From Buddleja alternifolia (taxonomy: Eukaryota; Streptophyta; Magnoliopsida; Lamiales; Scrophulariaceae): 64,000 bases of DNA. The position numbers and the translations under genes were made by a program. The stretch lies in assembly GCA_019426215.1 (NCBI GenBank), contig CM033391.1, forward strand, positions 14,806,708 to 14,870,707, read 5' to 3'. Shown here piece after piece: positions 11,726 to 21,962 of this stretch. Position 1 is the stretch's first letter. Every line of letters starts with the position of its first letter. The notes beneath the pieces were generated by a model that ran no database searches, had not been told where the DNA came from, and saw nothing but the letters and a program-made list of their open reading frames with translations.

Positions 11726-13239
11726 TGTTAGGAATCTCATGTTAGATGTTTTGATGATGACAATTACGACCTTTGTTAGACCCCAAAATTATGTAAGTTT
11801 GTTTTTCAGCTTTGAAGTAATAGATTTGTAATAGGCTTTGTTTTATATTTGTTCTAGAGTGTTAGGTTAAGTAGTCTTAGGCTAAGCGTTTGATAATTTC
11901 TGAGTGAGTTTATCAGTGGTAAAGTTTGAAGACTCAAGCGCCTGATTTCTGAATGAAGATAAAGTCTCCAAGCGTCCAATTGATCAGCTACGTCAAGCGT
12001 TACCTTATGGGACAGAAGTAATTTCACCTGAATTTATTTCTAAGTCCAGAAGGAGTTTTAATGCAAATATTCTCAAAGCATTAAATACAAACGGACATTT
12101 AATTCAAATGCATTAAATGCTGATAAGAGCATTAAATGTGATAAGCATTTTCAGACATACGGAGAAGCCACCCTATTGGACTGTCAACTATTCAAAGACT
12201 GCAGCACCAACTTTTGTGCAGCAGATTTTCAGGAAAAAAGACAAAAGTTATTCACTCGCGAAAGTGAGAGACACGCGCCCTTGCATGTGTCAAATGGACA
12301 CTTTTTCCAAGAATGTCTATAAATAGGACTTCAACAACAAGCCAAATACAGAGAACAATTATCAAGTCGAATTGCTGTTGCATTGAAGTCTCATTCTTTA
12401 CAATCTCAGAAAAGCCAAACTTTCAAGAAATTATTCTCTTTGCTTTTCTTCCAATCTTGAGACAGTCAACCCAATATCTCAAACATTCTTTTCGAAGAAA
12501 CTACACTACTACTGAGATATTTCCAGTTGTTTGAACTTCATCAAATCAAACAAACCCTTTTAGAAAAACCCCTATCCAAGCCTCGCGATCTGTGTGAAGT
12601 CGAAGTTGGATACTTGCCATATGTCTGGGTGAAAGAAGCAAGGGGATTGAAGTGATTTGGAGCAGAAATCTGTGTGATCAAGGAGCTCAAGTCATCGACA
12701 TCCATCTCTCCCTAATTTTTAGAAGATTCTGTGTGATTCTTTGAGAATCATTTTAGTGGATTGCCTCCAAGTGTTCGAGGAGAAGAAGGACGTAGTTGGG
12801 ATTACACCACCCAACGAACCTTACAAATATTGTGTCATTTACTTTTCAGTCAATTCTTTTATCTATCATATCATTGCATAAACTGATTAAGTAAAACACA
12901 GTCAAAATCTAAGCAACTAAGAAACTTCTTGTGACGCTAAAGCTTTTAAAAGAAGACTACAAAAATCATTCCGATGTGCTAACACTGATCAAAGAAGTGA
13001 ACACTCAAACCTACTCGGTTAAAGTATTCAATTCTTGAAATCTAAGTTAACTTTAAACACAGTCTTCATTAGACGCTTCACCAAAGCGCCTATATTTTTA
13101 AGTGAACGCTTAAGTCAAGCGTTAGACTCTTCAAGCGTCCAAAAATAATTTTAATACGAAATCTTTTGATGTCGAAAAAGACTTCAGGGTCTATTCAACC
13201 CCCCTTCTAGACCCTTTCGTATGCCACTTGGGACCAACA
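11726..13239 (+). repeat. 3' LTR of SIRE-A (1,514 bp)
   Basis: Starts TGTTAGGAATCTCATG and ends GGGACCAACA, giving the TG...CA ends of an LTR. Start and end match the SIRE-B LTRs in sequence and length (1,504 and 1,515 bp). A polypurine tract lies immediately upstream. The right flank (AACTC, 13240-13244) would be the target duplication, but its partner is not in the window because the 5' LTR is gone. Confidence 0.9.
12318..12326 (+). promoter_or_regulatory. TATA box in the SIRE-A LTR
   Basis: TATAAATAG lies about 590 bp into the LTR after an AT-rich U3. It is followed within 30-40 bp by ACAACAAG-type leader sequence, as expected for the U3/R border. The SIRE-B LTRs have CTATAAATACCC at the matching place (minus strand, about 36145-36153 and 23798-23808). 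Confidence 0.6.
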
Positions 13240-13244
13240 AACTC

Positions 13245-14175
13245 CCCCAAAGGTGAGCAAGTGAATCAAATGGGGCCAAATACGCCAACCATAGAATTTG
13301 GAGTTCAAGACCTCGAGAACCATATCCCACTGGTGAATGATGCCTTAGTGATATCGGCGACCATCTCCAATTTTTGGGTGAAGAAGATTCTTGTCTACAG
13401 TGGGAGTTCGGCTGACATCATTTTCTACAATGCCTTCACTCAATTAAGGGTGGACAATGCACAGCTCTAAGCGGTCAACACCCCTCTCACTGGATTCACA
13501 GGTGAGATAGTGGGAGCATTAGGAGAGGTGTCTTTGCCCATATCTTTGGGTGCATTTATTGCCCGCTCCACGAAGATGGTGAAGTTTTTAGTGGTCAAAG
13601 GCCCCTCCGCTTACAATGTCATATTGGGGAGGCTGAGCTTAAATCTTTTCCTAGCCGTCATATTCACCTTTCATATGAAGGTAAAATTTCCTACCCCTTT
13701 AGGAACGGGGAAAGCCATCGGTGATGTAAAAGTAGCAAGAGAGTGTAATGTTAATGCATTGAAGAAGCCTAAAAGAAAACATGACAGCGCTGATCACAGC
13801 GACAAAGGGAAGCAAGTCGCGATAAACTTAATCTTATTAGAGAAGGACCATTTGGGGGGCAAGACTCAACCAGCCAATACTTGGATAACCTGTTCACAGT
13901 CAGCCACTTTCAAGGAGGACGAAAATAGCTTTAGGTCACCCCAAGGAGGAACAGCACACCCCAAATACCTGGCGCCTATCACTAAGAGAAGAAGCTCTTG
14001 CGTACGTCAAATGATGCTAGCGAAGGACGTAGAGCTAACAAAGATCGAGAGTAAAGAACCAACAACAGCAGAGCGCCGAAATCAGGGGCTAGGCGTGAGA
14101 AGAACCACCCTTTTGGGGTACCTCCCAAATCAACAAGGTGTTATGCCCAGTGAGGCATCAGCAGATATCAAGTGA
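13245..14175 (+). pseudogene. Tat-type gypsy protease region of gag-pol (broken)
   Basis: The frame reads ISNFWVKKILVYSGSSADII, where the family has an Asp-(Ser/Thr)-Gly-Ser-Ser active site. Here the catalytic Asp is Tyr (TAC, 13396-13398). A TAA at 13468-13470 interrupts the frame, which resumes as MGALGEVSLPISLGAF. It continues with FLVVKGPSAYNVILGRLSLN and VKFPTPLGTGKAIGDVKVA, a block diagnostic of Tat polyproteins between protease and RT. The frame ends at 14173-14175 in a Lys-rich linker, before any RT motif. Gag lies upstream of the break and is not in the window. Confidence 0.8.
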
Positions 14176-15431
14176 ATTAAAAAACTATCTTATTTCCTAT
14201 ATTGCTATTGAACACTTTCGATTTGGCCATGAACCAAGCGCTAAGTAGGGCTGCCCACAAGCGCAACCTACCTTTACTTAAGTTTTGAGGTGCCTATGTG
14301 CACCCCCGTACATTTTGCATTGATGTTTGGATATTTTTGAATTTTCGCTATCTGCATGTTAAGTGCCAAGAGGCACCTTTCTCATTATACTACAGTGTAT
14401 ATTAATTTCATTTGTATATTAATTTTATTTGATAGCGTGCTAGCATATCATATGAATGTGTATGATGTTAATGAGCGGGTGACCTAACAACACCAAAAAA
14501 AAAATGCTTCTCGGGACCAATGATTCCAATCGAAGCTATTCAAAAAACCTAAGGCCCGTTCAGAGGCTAACATAGGTAGAGTAGCAAAAGTCCCTCGAAA
14601 CAAAGAAAACTCGATTGAGGCTAGCCCACCTTATAATCCTTCCAATAGCACCGAGAGGGAATGAGGCTTGTAAAACTACCCCCTCTCCGATATGGACTCT
14701 AGACCGAGATTATATCAATAAGGTTAACGTGATAATTCACCTCAAGCCAAAATATATAACACTTATGGCTATTTCAGCCTCTGATAATTCTATGTGTAGA
14801 ATACTCCAAAGGAATGGGGGGCATCATACTTCTAAAAATTGGATGTCAGCTTATAAACTTACCAACTCGGTAGTACCGAAATCGATTGCCCCCAGGCCTG
14901 AGAAAATAAAAATTTTCAAACGCCCACGAAATAAGGCAATGAAAAATTGCGCTAGACACTTTCAAGAGCCAAAAATCACCCCTTACGAAGTTACTCCTAA
15001 ATATTGAAGAACACATATTAAGGAGTAGGGGACAATGAGGTATCAAAGCTAGCCAGCGTAGCTAGTATCGAACAGCTAGCCAGCATAGCTAGTAATTTTA
15101 AAGAAATGCCCAAGAGGTACTCACTCCTAGCATTCATTAATTCCCGCCAATGGCACATTAAATCGGCTAAGTACCTGAGCTAGTGCTACAATAAGCAACA
15201 AGGTGCTACAGAAAAATAATCAAATAGTTGATATAACACTAGTGACATCAAAGGCGAAAAGAGATAGCTATAGTCAATATCCATGATGATCCAAAGGGCA
15301 ACATGCCAAAGCAAGAATAAAGTCTTACAAATAACAAAACAAGACTAGAATAAAAATAGTTTGAAAACAAGTAAAAAGGCCGAAATACTAAAGGCATGAG
15401 AGGGCTAAAATGCTAAGGGGTGACCAACACC
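14176..15431 (+). other. Tat-A noncoding region
   Basis: No supported gene; the 130-codon frame at 14615-15007 has no recognisable domain. The stretch 14500-14720 has degenerate GAGGCT/CCTCGA-containing phrases that recall the minisatellite of Tat-B. A short duplicate, AGCTAGCCAGC(G/A)TAGCTAG, occurs twice at about 15049-15093. Confidence 0.45.
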
Positions 15432-17432
15432 TCAACTAGCTGTATGGTCCCCCACCTTGGCTTTGCCGTCGCTAGTGTCGGGGACATCACCATACAACCA
15501 CTTGAAATCATCGTCAGAATACAGACCACTCTCACGAAGATTCCTATAGCATTTGCAAACCGTCTTAGCCATGAAGCCTCTAGCAATATCATATGCTCGC
15601 TTGTTGCACTCATCGATGAAGTCGACGCTTTTGCCAAATTTATCCACCGTCGACTTTTGGGCATCACGCAAAGTTTTTTTCCTGGCATCTGAGCCAAGGA
15701 AGCAACTACCATAGGATATTTCAGTCTCAAGCTTCTTCCTAGCCTCGCCATACTTCTTCTCCCATTTTTCAACCAACCCCTTAGGTCTAAAGAACTTAGA
15801 AAAAAGCTTCTGGTTCTGCTGGCGACTCTCGCCATACTTTTTCTCCACTTCTTCGCACTTAAGTGGAAGATGATGGGATAATTGGATTGACTGAGAAGAC
15901 AATTATATATATATATATATATATGTATATAGCGCATAAGAAACTTAGATGCATAAACATACAACCTTTAAATGATGGCAATAACACATGGAAATGCTTA
16001 TTGGGCCAACCCCTATGGAGATCTCCTGGTTGAGGCGTTCAGCTGATAGAGATGATAAACGGGTAGAGTCATGATTAGTCACGACCACTCTTATCAAAGA
16101 CCAAGGGGTCACAGAATCAGTGCATCCCAAAAAGAGTTAACGTTGGGATCCAGGTTCACCCCAAAGTTAAATAATCCCTTGCCAAGGCTGGAAGTACTAG
16201 ACCTCCTCGGAGGGGAATTGCTAGCGCGCTTCGTGGGTGGAGCTGGAGGAGGCAAAGAACATGTGGGTACACGACTCCCAGGAATGCCCGCACCCCCCTC
16301 GAAAGACTATCTCTCTATCAAAGTTATCTATAGGAGGGGAGTGAGTCGAGCCCCCGAGCGTAATCTCGCCATCCCCTCTTTCCAACACTGAAGTTCCTTG
16401 AGGGCTAGTGGGGGTGCCCAATATATGGCCCTGAACACCCCGAGAGCCAAAACCCGCCATCATAGAGTTAAAGTCAAGTGTGCATAGCACTTTGTCAGAT
16501 TGAGCGAGTCTCGAAGACTTAGCTACCCCATTCATGTCTTTTGAGGCGAGGCGCAAGGGAACTGGTGGGTTGGCCACACCACTATGGCCATCAGTGGTGA
16601 GATGAGAGGGGAGTAGCGCAACTCCCTTTTTCACCCTTGGTAACTTCCACACCTGCGAAAAATACATAAAGAAACCAATCGTTAGTATGTGAGAGTATAA
16701 TGGCAAACTATGCTTGAAAGCTACATCACGAATTGAGAAAAAGGTAAAGACACATATACCGTGAGTATATAACCAGCTAACGTCGAACCTATGGTCAAAT
16801 AAGCCCGCCTTGCTAAAAATAATTCTAAGTTGTTTTTGAGCGCGAGTGACCTTATGAGGAGAAACACCCTCATTCTAACGCAATGGCGTCGATATACCCA
16901 AGTGGGTAATAGGAAAGTAAAAGAACTTTGATTTCCAATTACACTTAGGGCTAATGTTACCCTCCAAGAACCTAATGCTTGATGAAGGGAAAAAATACAC
17001 GTAAATCTCGGTAGAACACATCTTAACCTTAAAAAGAGCTTCAAAGGCATCTAAATTCATCTCAAGGTTTAACTCGGTAAACCGACGAACAAAACCCTCA
17101 AAGAAGATGAAACAATTGGGGTTTAATTGACTTATGCAAATTTGATAGTGGGCTAAGATTTCCCCAAAAAACTTATAATAAGGGATGGTGAACCTTGAAC
17201 AAAAATACCCTCAGTAAAAGGTTACGTGTTCCTCGGGATGGTCAAGAATTTGACAACCCGCTATGGGCAGTGGCAGCTCAAGGTCCACGGCGGTATCCTC
17301 AAAAAGTACTGAAAGTTCAACTTCAGAGATAGTAGAATCACAAGAGTCGAACGGAAGGTCCTCACAAAGAACAAGACCCTTACTATCGGGGGAAGAAGAG
17401 CTCCCTCGTCCTATGAAAAATCGGGGGTTCAA
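15432..17432 (-). pseudogene. Tat antisense ORF (gypsy-type putative transposon protein), broken
   Basis: Runs opposite to the element. N-terminal part from 17432 (MNPRFFIGRGSSSSPDS), with a stop after about 73 codons. The central domain (about 17210-16875) includes EGFVRRFTEL, NLDAFEALFKVK, YVYFFPSSSIRFLEG and KSKFFYFP, and resembles the plant gypsy-type transposon protein family (Pfam Transposase_28, PF04195, by motif memory). A linker follows at 16706-16221. The C-terminal, charged helical domain (15902-15432) ends SDDDFKWLYGDVPD and parallels SDDDFTW-like sequence in Tat-B. An acceptor-like TTGTCTTCTCAG precedes the last exon near 15903, as in Tat-B. Function unknown. Confidence 0.7.
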
Positions 17433-17499
17433 TTATAATCGAGTCCTTCATAGATGGTATCGAAAATGATAGCACACATACAATATTTTCACACGTCAA

Positions 17500-18209
17500 A
17501 AAGGACCGACAAAAAACCAACAAAGGCTAAGCCGACCTCGTCGACGTGCCTCGGAGAGTAGCCCTGGGATCAACCACACCCTAAGAGGCGAAACAAAATG
17601 CCTCGTCCCCTGGCCCCGAGGCACAACGCCTCGCTGCAAGGCCGCGAGGCACCCACCTTCATGGCATTGCCGCAAGGCACCACGCCTCACGGTCAAGCCA
17701 CGAGGCTTTGTAGCCACGTACCCCGACCGCGAGGCCAAGTCCCCGGGGGCGCTATACGGTGCCCCGCTTTTGATATATGAGGTTTATTGCCCCCGATAGA
17801 AAAGGTACATTTTCCCTTAACATTAACGACCCTGAGAAAAAAAAGGTTCATGAAAGCAAAAAGGTCACTAAATGAATCGATTAGAGTGTTGGCAAAAAAA
17901 CAAGCAGTTTCTCACACTAGTAGCATAACACTACAAAATCGGAAGGAAATACATAATCTTCTAGATTTACCTTGGTCACCCTGGCTTCTACCCAATGTTG
18001 GCTAAGGGAGAAAGCTCCTAGAGAGAGAATTTTTGAAAAGATGAGGATATGAATGGGTGTTAGAATGAAAGCCACCAACCCATCTATTTAGACAAAAAGT
18101 AGGTGGGGAGCTTTTATGACCCCTAATCCAGTACAAATTGGAACTTAGTGGCACTACCTAAGCGAAAGTATTTCTACTCTCGGATATACAATTAGGTAAA
18201 CTGACATTA
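17500..18209 (+). other. Tat-A 3' noncoding region with GC-rich GCGAGGC repeats
   Basis: 17520-17760 is GC-rich and repeats short words such as GCGAGGC, CACGCCTC and CCACGAGGC on both strands without a clean period. Chance reading frames there are short and carry no domain. The rest to the LTR is AT-rich and featureless. Confidence 0.5.
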
Positions 18210-18744
18210 TGATATGCACCAAAAATGTCTAAGCGCATTATAGTAATTAATATACCCCTGCCTTGCGCCTGGCCGCCTCCTACAAAGCACGTCTGCATAT
18301 AATGCGATAATTAAGCCCATAGGGCTGGCGGCCCACTATGAGCATGGCCCCTTATGCTCAAGAGGCTATAAAAATAATTAGGCTATTTTAATATTAAATG
18401 GCTTAGTATTGGATTTAATAAGAAGTCTGGTGGGCTAGCATTAAGTTTGAGCCCATGGCTCATAGCCCACTTCCAGCTCCCTACATATATCTCAAAGGAG
18501 CTGGGGAGCAATCATTATCTACTCTCTCAGAAAAAATCCACTGGCAACTTCTAAGAGTAATTGCACCACAGAACTACGAATTGACTTGATCCCATCACTT
18601 CGGGTACGTAGGCAGCTCGCATAACAGCGAGTGCAGTCTATATATAATTCAACCCCCAACCTAGTTTATCGTGAGTTGGACCGAGTTCTCTACCCACGTG
18701 GTAATTCACATGACATTATCTGACTGGCAAACTTTACCATATCA
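18210..18744 (+). repeat. 3' LTR of Tat-A (535 bp)
   Basis: Bounded by the inverted repeat TGATATG (18210-18216) and CATATCA (18738-18744), the TG...CA ends typical of these gypsy LTRs. It contains CTATAAAAATA at about 18366-18376 (TATA candidate) and a U5 with GAATTGACTTGATCCCATCA, also found in inverted form in the Tat-type LTR at 57336-58505. It is not followed by a primer binding site, so it is a 3' LTR or solo LTR. The missing left end prevents checking the target duplication. Confidence 0.65.
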
Positions 18745-18755
18745 ATAATCAAATG

Positions 18756-19105
18756 TGATGTGCCATAATTTTGCCTAGGGGCATTTCGGGTGTTTTTGTC
18801 TTAAATAAAAATATATTAATATGTTTAATATAAATGGGCTCTTCAAGACTTAATTCAAAGAAAGTTTTTTCATTGAAACTAAAGATTTGGGGCCCATGGC
18901 CCATCAAGCATCCTATAAATACCAAGACAATCAAATTTAAAAAGCATTATCTACTCACTTCTAAAAATACATAAAAGAGGATTATTAGAGAAAAAAGTTG
19001 GTTTGTCGTGTTGTAGGTCAGACCATTTCCACGCTAATTCATTTTCCAAAATATTCCGGACAGGGTTGACCACCTTGACCCCGGATCACTTTTCATACCA
19101 CATCA
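18756..19105 (+). repeat. 5' LTR of Tat-B (350 bp)
   Basis: TGATGTGCCATAATTTTGCC to CATACCACATCA. It carries CCTATAAATACC (about 18912-18924), a plausible TATA box. By eye it differs from the 3' LTR at about 30 of 350 positions, so the insertion is old. Confidence 0.93.
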
Positions 19106-19126
19106 TTTTAGCGCCGTTCGTGGGAA
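19106..19126 (+). promoter_or_regulatory. Primer binding site of Tat-B
   Basis: TTTTAGCGCCGTTCGTGGGA directly follows the 5' LTR. Tat elements usually have TTTTGGCGCCG with GTGGGAA here, so one or two bases have changed. It is where the tRNA primer for minus-strand synthesis binds. Confidence 0.75.
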
Positions 19127-19239
19127 AGCCACGACCTAGACACTGAGAGTGCAACCCAAATCTCAAGCTCGCGGTATTGGCGAGCTGTCCGTAAACCCCA
19201 ACCAGCCACGACGCGAATCCTAGCAAGCCCAAATATTTC

Positions 19240-19770
19240 TGGAAGAATGGTCAAGTGGACGGTCGAATTGAGTGGATACGGCATAGAATGCCGGAATAGG
19301 CCAGCCATAAAAGCGCAAGTCCTGGCGGATTTTTTAGTTGAGATGGTTGGAGATGAAGAAACGGCATCAATACTGACTTGGAGTTTGTTTGTGGATGGTT
19401 CTTCCACAAGCACAGGAAGTGGAGCTGGGATTTTACTAGAAAGTCCTCAAGGAGATAAAATTGAATATGCCTTACGCTTTGAATTTTTCGCATCAAACAA
19501 TGAGGCGGAGTATGATGCATTACTTGATGGAGCAAGACTAGCCCTCGCGGCGGAGGCTAAGAAGTTAGTCATTTATAGTGATTCTTAGCTGGTTGTGAGT
19601 CAAGTGAATGAGTGTTACTAGGCCAAAGTAAAAAGGATGGCTCGTTACCTTGTCTAAGTTTGAAAATTATGTGATAGCTTTGAGGATTTCAACCTCAAGC
19701 AAAATTCCAAGGCTGAGAATAATATTGCTGATCAGTTAGCTAAAATAGCCAGCTCAATAGTCGTAATCAA
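19240..19770 (+). pseudogene. Tat RT tail and RNase H domain (broken)
   Basis: Starts within the RT-RNase H connector (MVKWTVELSGYGIECRNRPA, IKAQVLADFLVEM). The RNase H core follows: SLFVDGSSTSTGSGAGILL, NNEAEYDALLDGARLALA and VIYSDS, supplying the first Asp, the Glu and the next Asp. A TAG at 19586-19588 breaks it right after SDS, where the family has SQLVV. Further stops lie near 19619 and 19655. ADQLAKIAS near 19735 marks the end of the domain. The RT palm is absent from the element. Confidence 0.85.
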
Positions 19771-21142
19771 TAGTAGAAGGCTTACGCTTTTGTCATCTAA
19801 CAAATCAAAAATTGACAAGAAAGGATTAGAGATGTTGTGTGCTCAGTCAGAGCCCCCGAGTCGGAAAGACCCAATAGTGGACTACTTGACGGCAGGAACC
19901 CTCCCATCTGACCCAAAGAAAGTGATGAACCTGAGGGTGAAAGCCGCCTGATTCTCTCTGATCGACGGTGAACTTTACAAAAGGGGATTTTCCAAACCTT
20001 ATCTCAAATGCTTATCTTCGGAGAAAGCCAATTACGTATTGCGAAAAATCCATGAAGGATGTTGCAAAAATCACTTGGGATGCAAGGCCTTGGCCAGAAA
20101 GACATTGAGACAAGGGTACTTCTGGCCAAGTATGCTCCGAGACGCGTATGACCTGGTCAAGAAATGCGCAAGTTGTCAACAACACTCGAATACCACACAT
20201 GTTCCAGCGGCCCCCTTACAGCCAATGGATAACCCGTCCCTTTTTGATCTGTGTGGACTAGACATTGTTAGACCTTTTCCTCAAGCTTTGAGGCAGAGAA
20301 AGTTCCTCTTAGTACGATCAGTTATTTCTCCAAGTAGGTGGAAGCGAAGCCATTGACTAAAATTTCAGAAATGGAGGTGATGAAGTTTTTGTGAAAAAAC
20401 ATAATATGTCATTTTGGAATCCCGAGTTCCTTAAAATCTGATAATGGAACACAGTTCCAAGGAGAGAAGCTGAATAGTTGGTGCCAAGGTTTAGGAATTA
20501 AACAACTCTTCACATCCGTAGCCAATCCTCAAGCCAACGGCCAAACCAAGGTTGTCAACTGAACCCTCCTCCAACACTTAAAAACTCATTTGTGAAAGGC
20601 CAAGGAAAAGTGGGCAAACGAAATCCTCGAACTTCTGTGGTCATATAGAACTACTCCCTGAGCCAGCACGGGAGAAAGTCCATTTATTTTGGTGCACGGG
20701 ACCGAAGCCATTATATTAGCAGAAATAAATGAAGAAAGTTTGAGAGTTAAGTATTATGGCTTCGAGGGCAAAGTTTGAGAGTTAAGTATTATGACTTCGA
20801 GGGCAATGATCAGGGCATGCGAATCAATCTTGACTTTGTAGCTAAAATAAGAGAAAGAGCCTATTTCCAAAATGAAATGTATAAGACTAGAATGGCTAGG
20901 GCAACAATAGTAAGGTGAAACCAAGAATCTTTATGGTGAGAGACTTAGTGCTGAGAAGGGCCGACGCTTCAGGACCAGTGGGAAAGCTGGATCCTAAATG
21001 GGAAGGGACCTATCAGATAGCCGAAATTGTTAACACAAGTGCTTACAAGTTACACGACATGGAGGGAAAGCACATTCCCCGTCTTGGAATGTGGCTAACC
21101 TCAAGAAATATTACATGTGATAAGTGGATCTGCACTGAGTGA
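19771..21142 (+). pseudogene. Tat integrase (broken)
   Basis: A linker (DPIVDYLTAGTLP) leads to the HHCC zinc domain: KIHEGCCKNHLGCKALARK, LRQGYFWPSM, KKCASCQQHS (about 20045-20190). The catalytic core has LDIVRPFPQA, SDNGTQFQGEKL and PQANGQTKVVN, then SYRTTP and STGESPF. C-terminal domain (20915-21142): MVRDLVLRRAD, GKLDPKWEGTYQI, SAYKLHDMEG. Several stops and frame changes interrupt it near 19950, 20350, 20560 and 20660. A 30-bp phrase (GTTTGAGAGTTAAGTATTAT) is duplicated at about 20738 and 20776. Confidence 0.85.
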
Positions 21143-21377
21143 GGGATCAGGAATATGCATTTTTATTTTTTCAATCAAGTTCCATATCGAACACTCTTAT
21201 GTTAGCGTTTTTGCAAAAAATTTCCTTTCCAATCAAGTCCCACGTTGGACAATCATGTGTTAAGCATTTTGCTAGTTTGTTATTCTAAGTATTAAATGAT
21301 TGTTTTCTCTAAAAAATTTTATATACTTGGCATTCATGAAATGATACCTTTGACTTAATTAACATAATTTATTCAAG
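21143..21377 (+). other. Tat-B spacer after integrase
   Basis: AT-rich noncoding sequence. It contains two diverged copies of a phrase around CAATCAAGTCC(A/C)A(C/T) (21171 and 21228), which may be an older tandem duplication. Confidence 0.4.
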
Positions 21378-21736
21378 CCACCACGACGTTAAGTCCGCGG
21401 TGAGGCATATAGTTCATTTGAACCCCCCGTGACCTTGAGTCCAGGGCCGAGGCATAAAGTCTATTCGAGCCCCCGGGGACCTTGAGTTCATGACCGAGGG
21501 ATATAGTTTATTTGAGCCCACCGGTACCTTGAGTTCGCAGCCGAAGCATATAGTTTATTTGATCTCCCCGGACCTAGAGTTCAAAACCGAGGCATATAGT
21601 TTATTCAAGACCCCCGGGGACCTTGAGACTGCGGCCGAGGCTCACTAATCAAAATGTCCCCCAAGACCTTTAGTCTCTGACCGAGGCTCACGAATCATTA
21701 GATCCCCCGAGGCTTTAAGGTCACAGCCAAGACAAG
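21378..21736 (+). repeat. Minisatellite in Tat-B, about 46-bp unit, about eight copies
   Basis: Units of 46-48 bp follow one another. Each starts with CCCCCGGGG or a variant, then ACCTTGAGT, then GACCGAGGC, then ATATAGTTTATTTGAG. The last three copies are more diverged (GAGGCTCACTAATCA). Tat-lineage elements often carry tandem repeats between integrase and 3' LTR and can seed satellites. No coding potential. Confidence 0.85.
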
Positions 21737-21962
21737 TAACGTCATCAACAAGCTATGCCTTGAAGATTAAAAAGATAGAAAAGAGATTAAGGCAACACAA
21801 ACAAACGAGCATATCGATTTAGCAAACACAATCATAAAGGTAGTTCAAATATAATAACTAAACATAGACAAAAGGCAAACAAGTGCAAATAAAAGAGCCT
21901 AAAAAGGGCAAATTTAAAGAAATCATACACAAAATCAGATAAAAGTAGACTTAGAGAATAAG

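Larger units (their letters stand above)
926..13239 (+). mobile_element. SIRE-A: Sirevirus-type Ty1/copia retrotransposon, 5' LTR missing
   Basis: The order gag, protease, integrase, RT, RNase H, long env-like region, polypurine tract, 3' LTR is that of Ty1/copia Sireviruses. The integrase-before-RT order is diagnostic for copia. The 3' LTR (11726-13239) starts TGTTAGG and ends ACCAACA. The left end passes straight from an Athila LTR remnant into the gag leader, without 5' LTR or primer binding site, so that end was deleted or recombined. SIRE-B is a second copy of the same family and served as reference for locating breaks. Many stops and frameshifts make the copy non-autonomous. The right end abuts Tat-A protease sequence, so SIRE-A probably inserted into Tat-A. 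Confidence 0.93.
13240..18744 (+). mobile_element. Tat-A: Ty3/gypsy Tat-lineage remnant (protease, antisense ORF, 3' LTR)
   Basis: Starts abruptly with Tat-type protease sequence against the end of the SIRE-A LTR. Then come a noncoding stretch, a large antisense ORF and a 535-bp 3' LTR (18210-18744). The Tat lineage is known for extra antisense ORFs downstream of pol. RT, RNase H and integrase are absent between protease and antisense ORF, so a large internal deletion is inferred in addition to the lost 5' part. Not autonomous. Confidence 0.75.

Noticed and set aside
11720..13239. Treating the SIRE-A 3' LTR as a solo LTR of a separate element
   Set aside because: It is preceded by its own polypurine tract and in-order env-like, pol and gag, so it is the 3' LTR of SIRE-A.
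14615..15007. 130-codon frame between Tat-A protease and antisense ORF as RT remnant
   Set aside because: No RT motif (no YVDD-like or LDLKSGY-like text) in this or the other frames.
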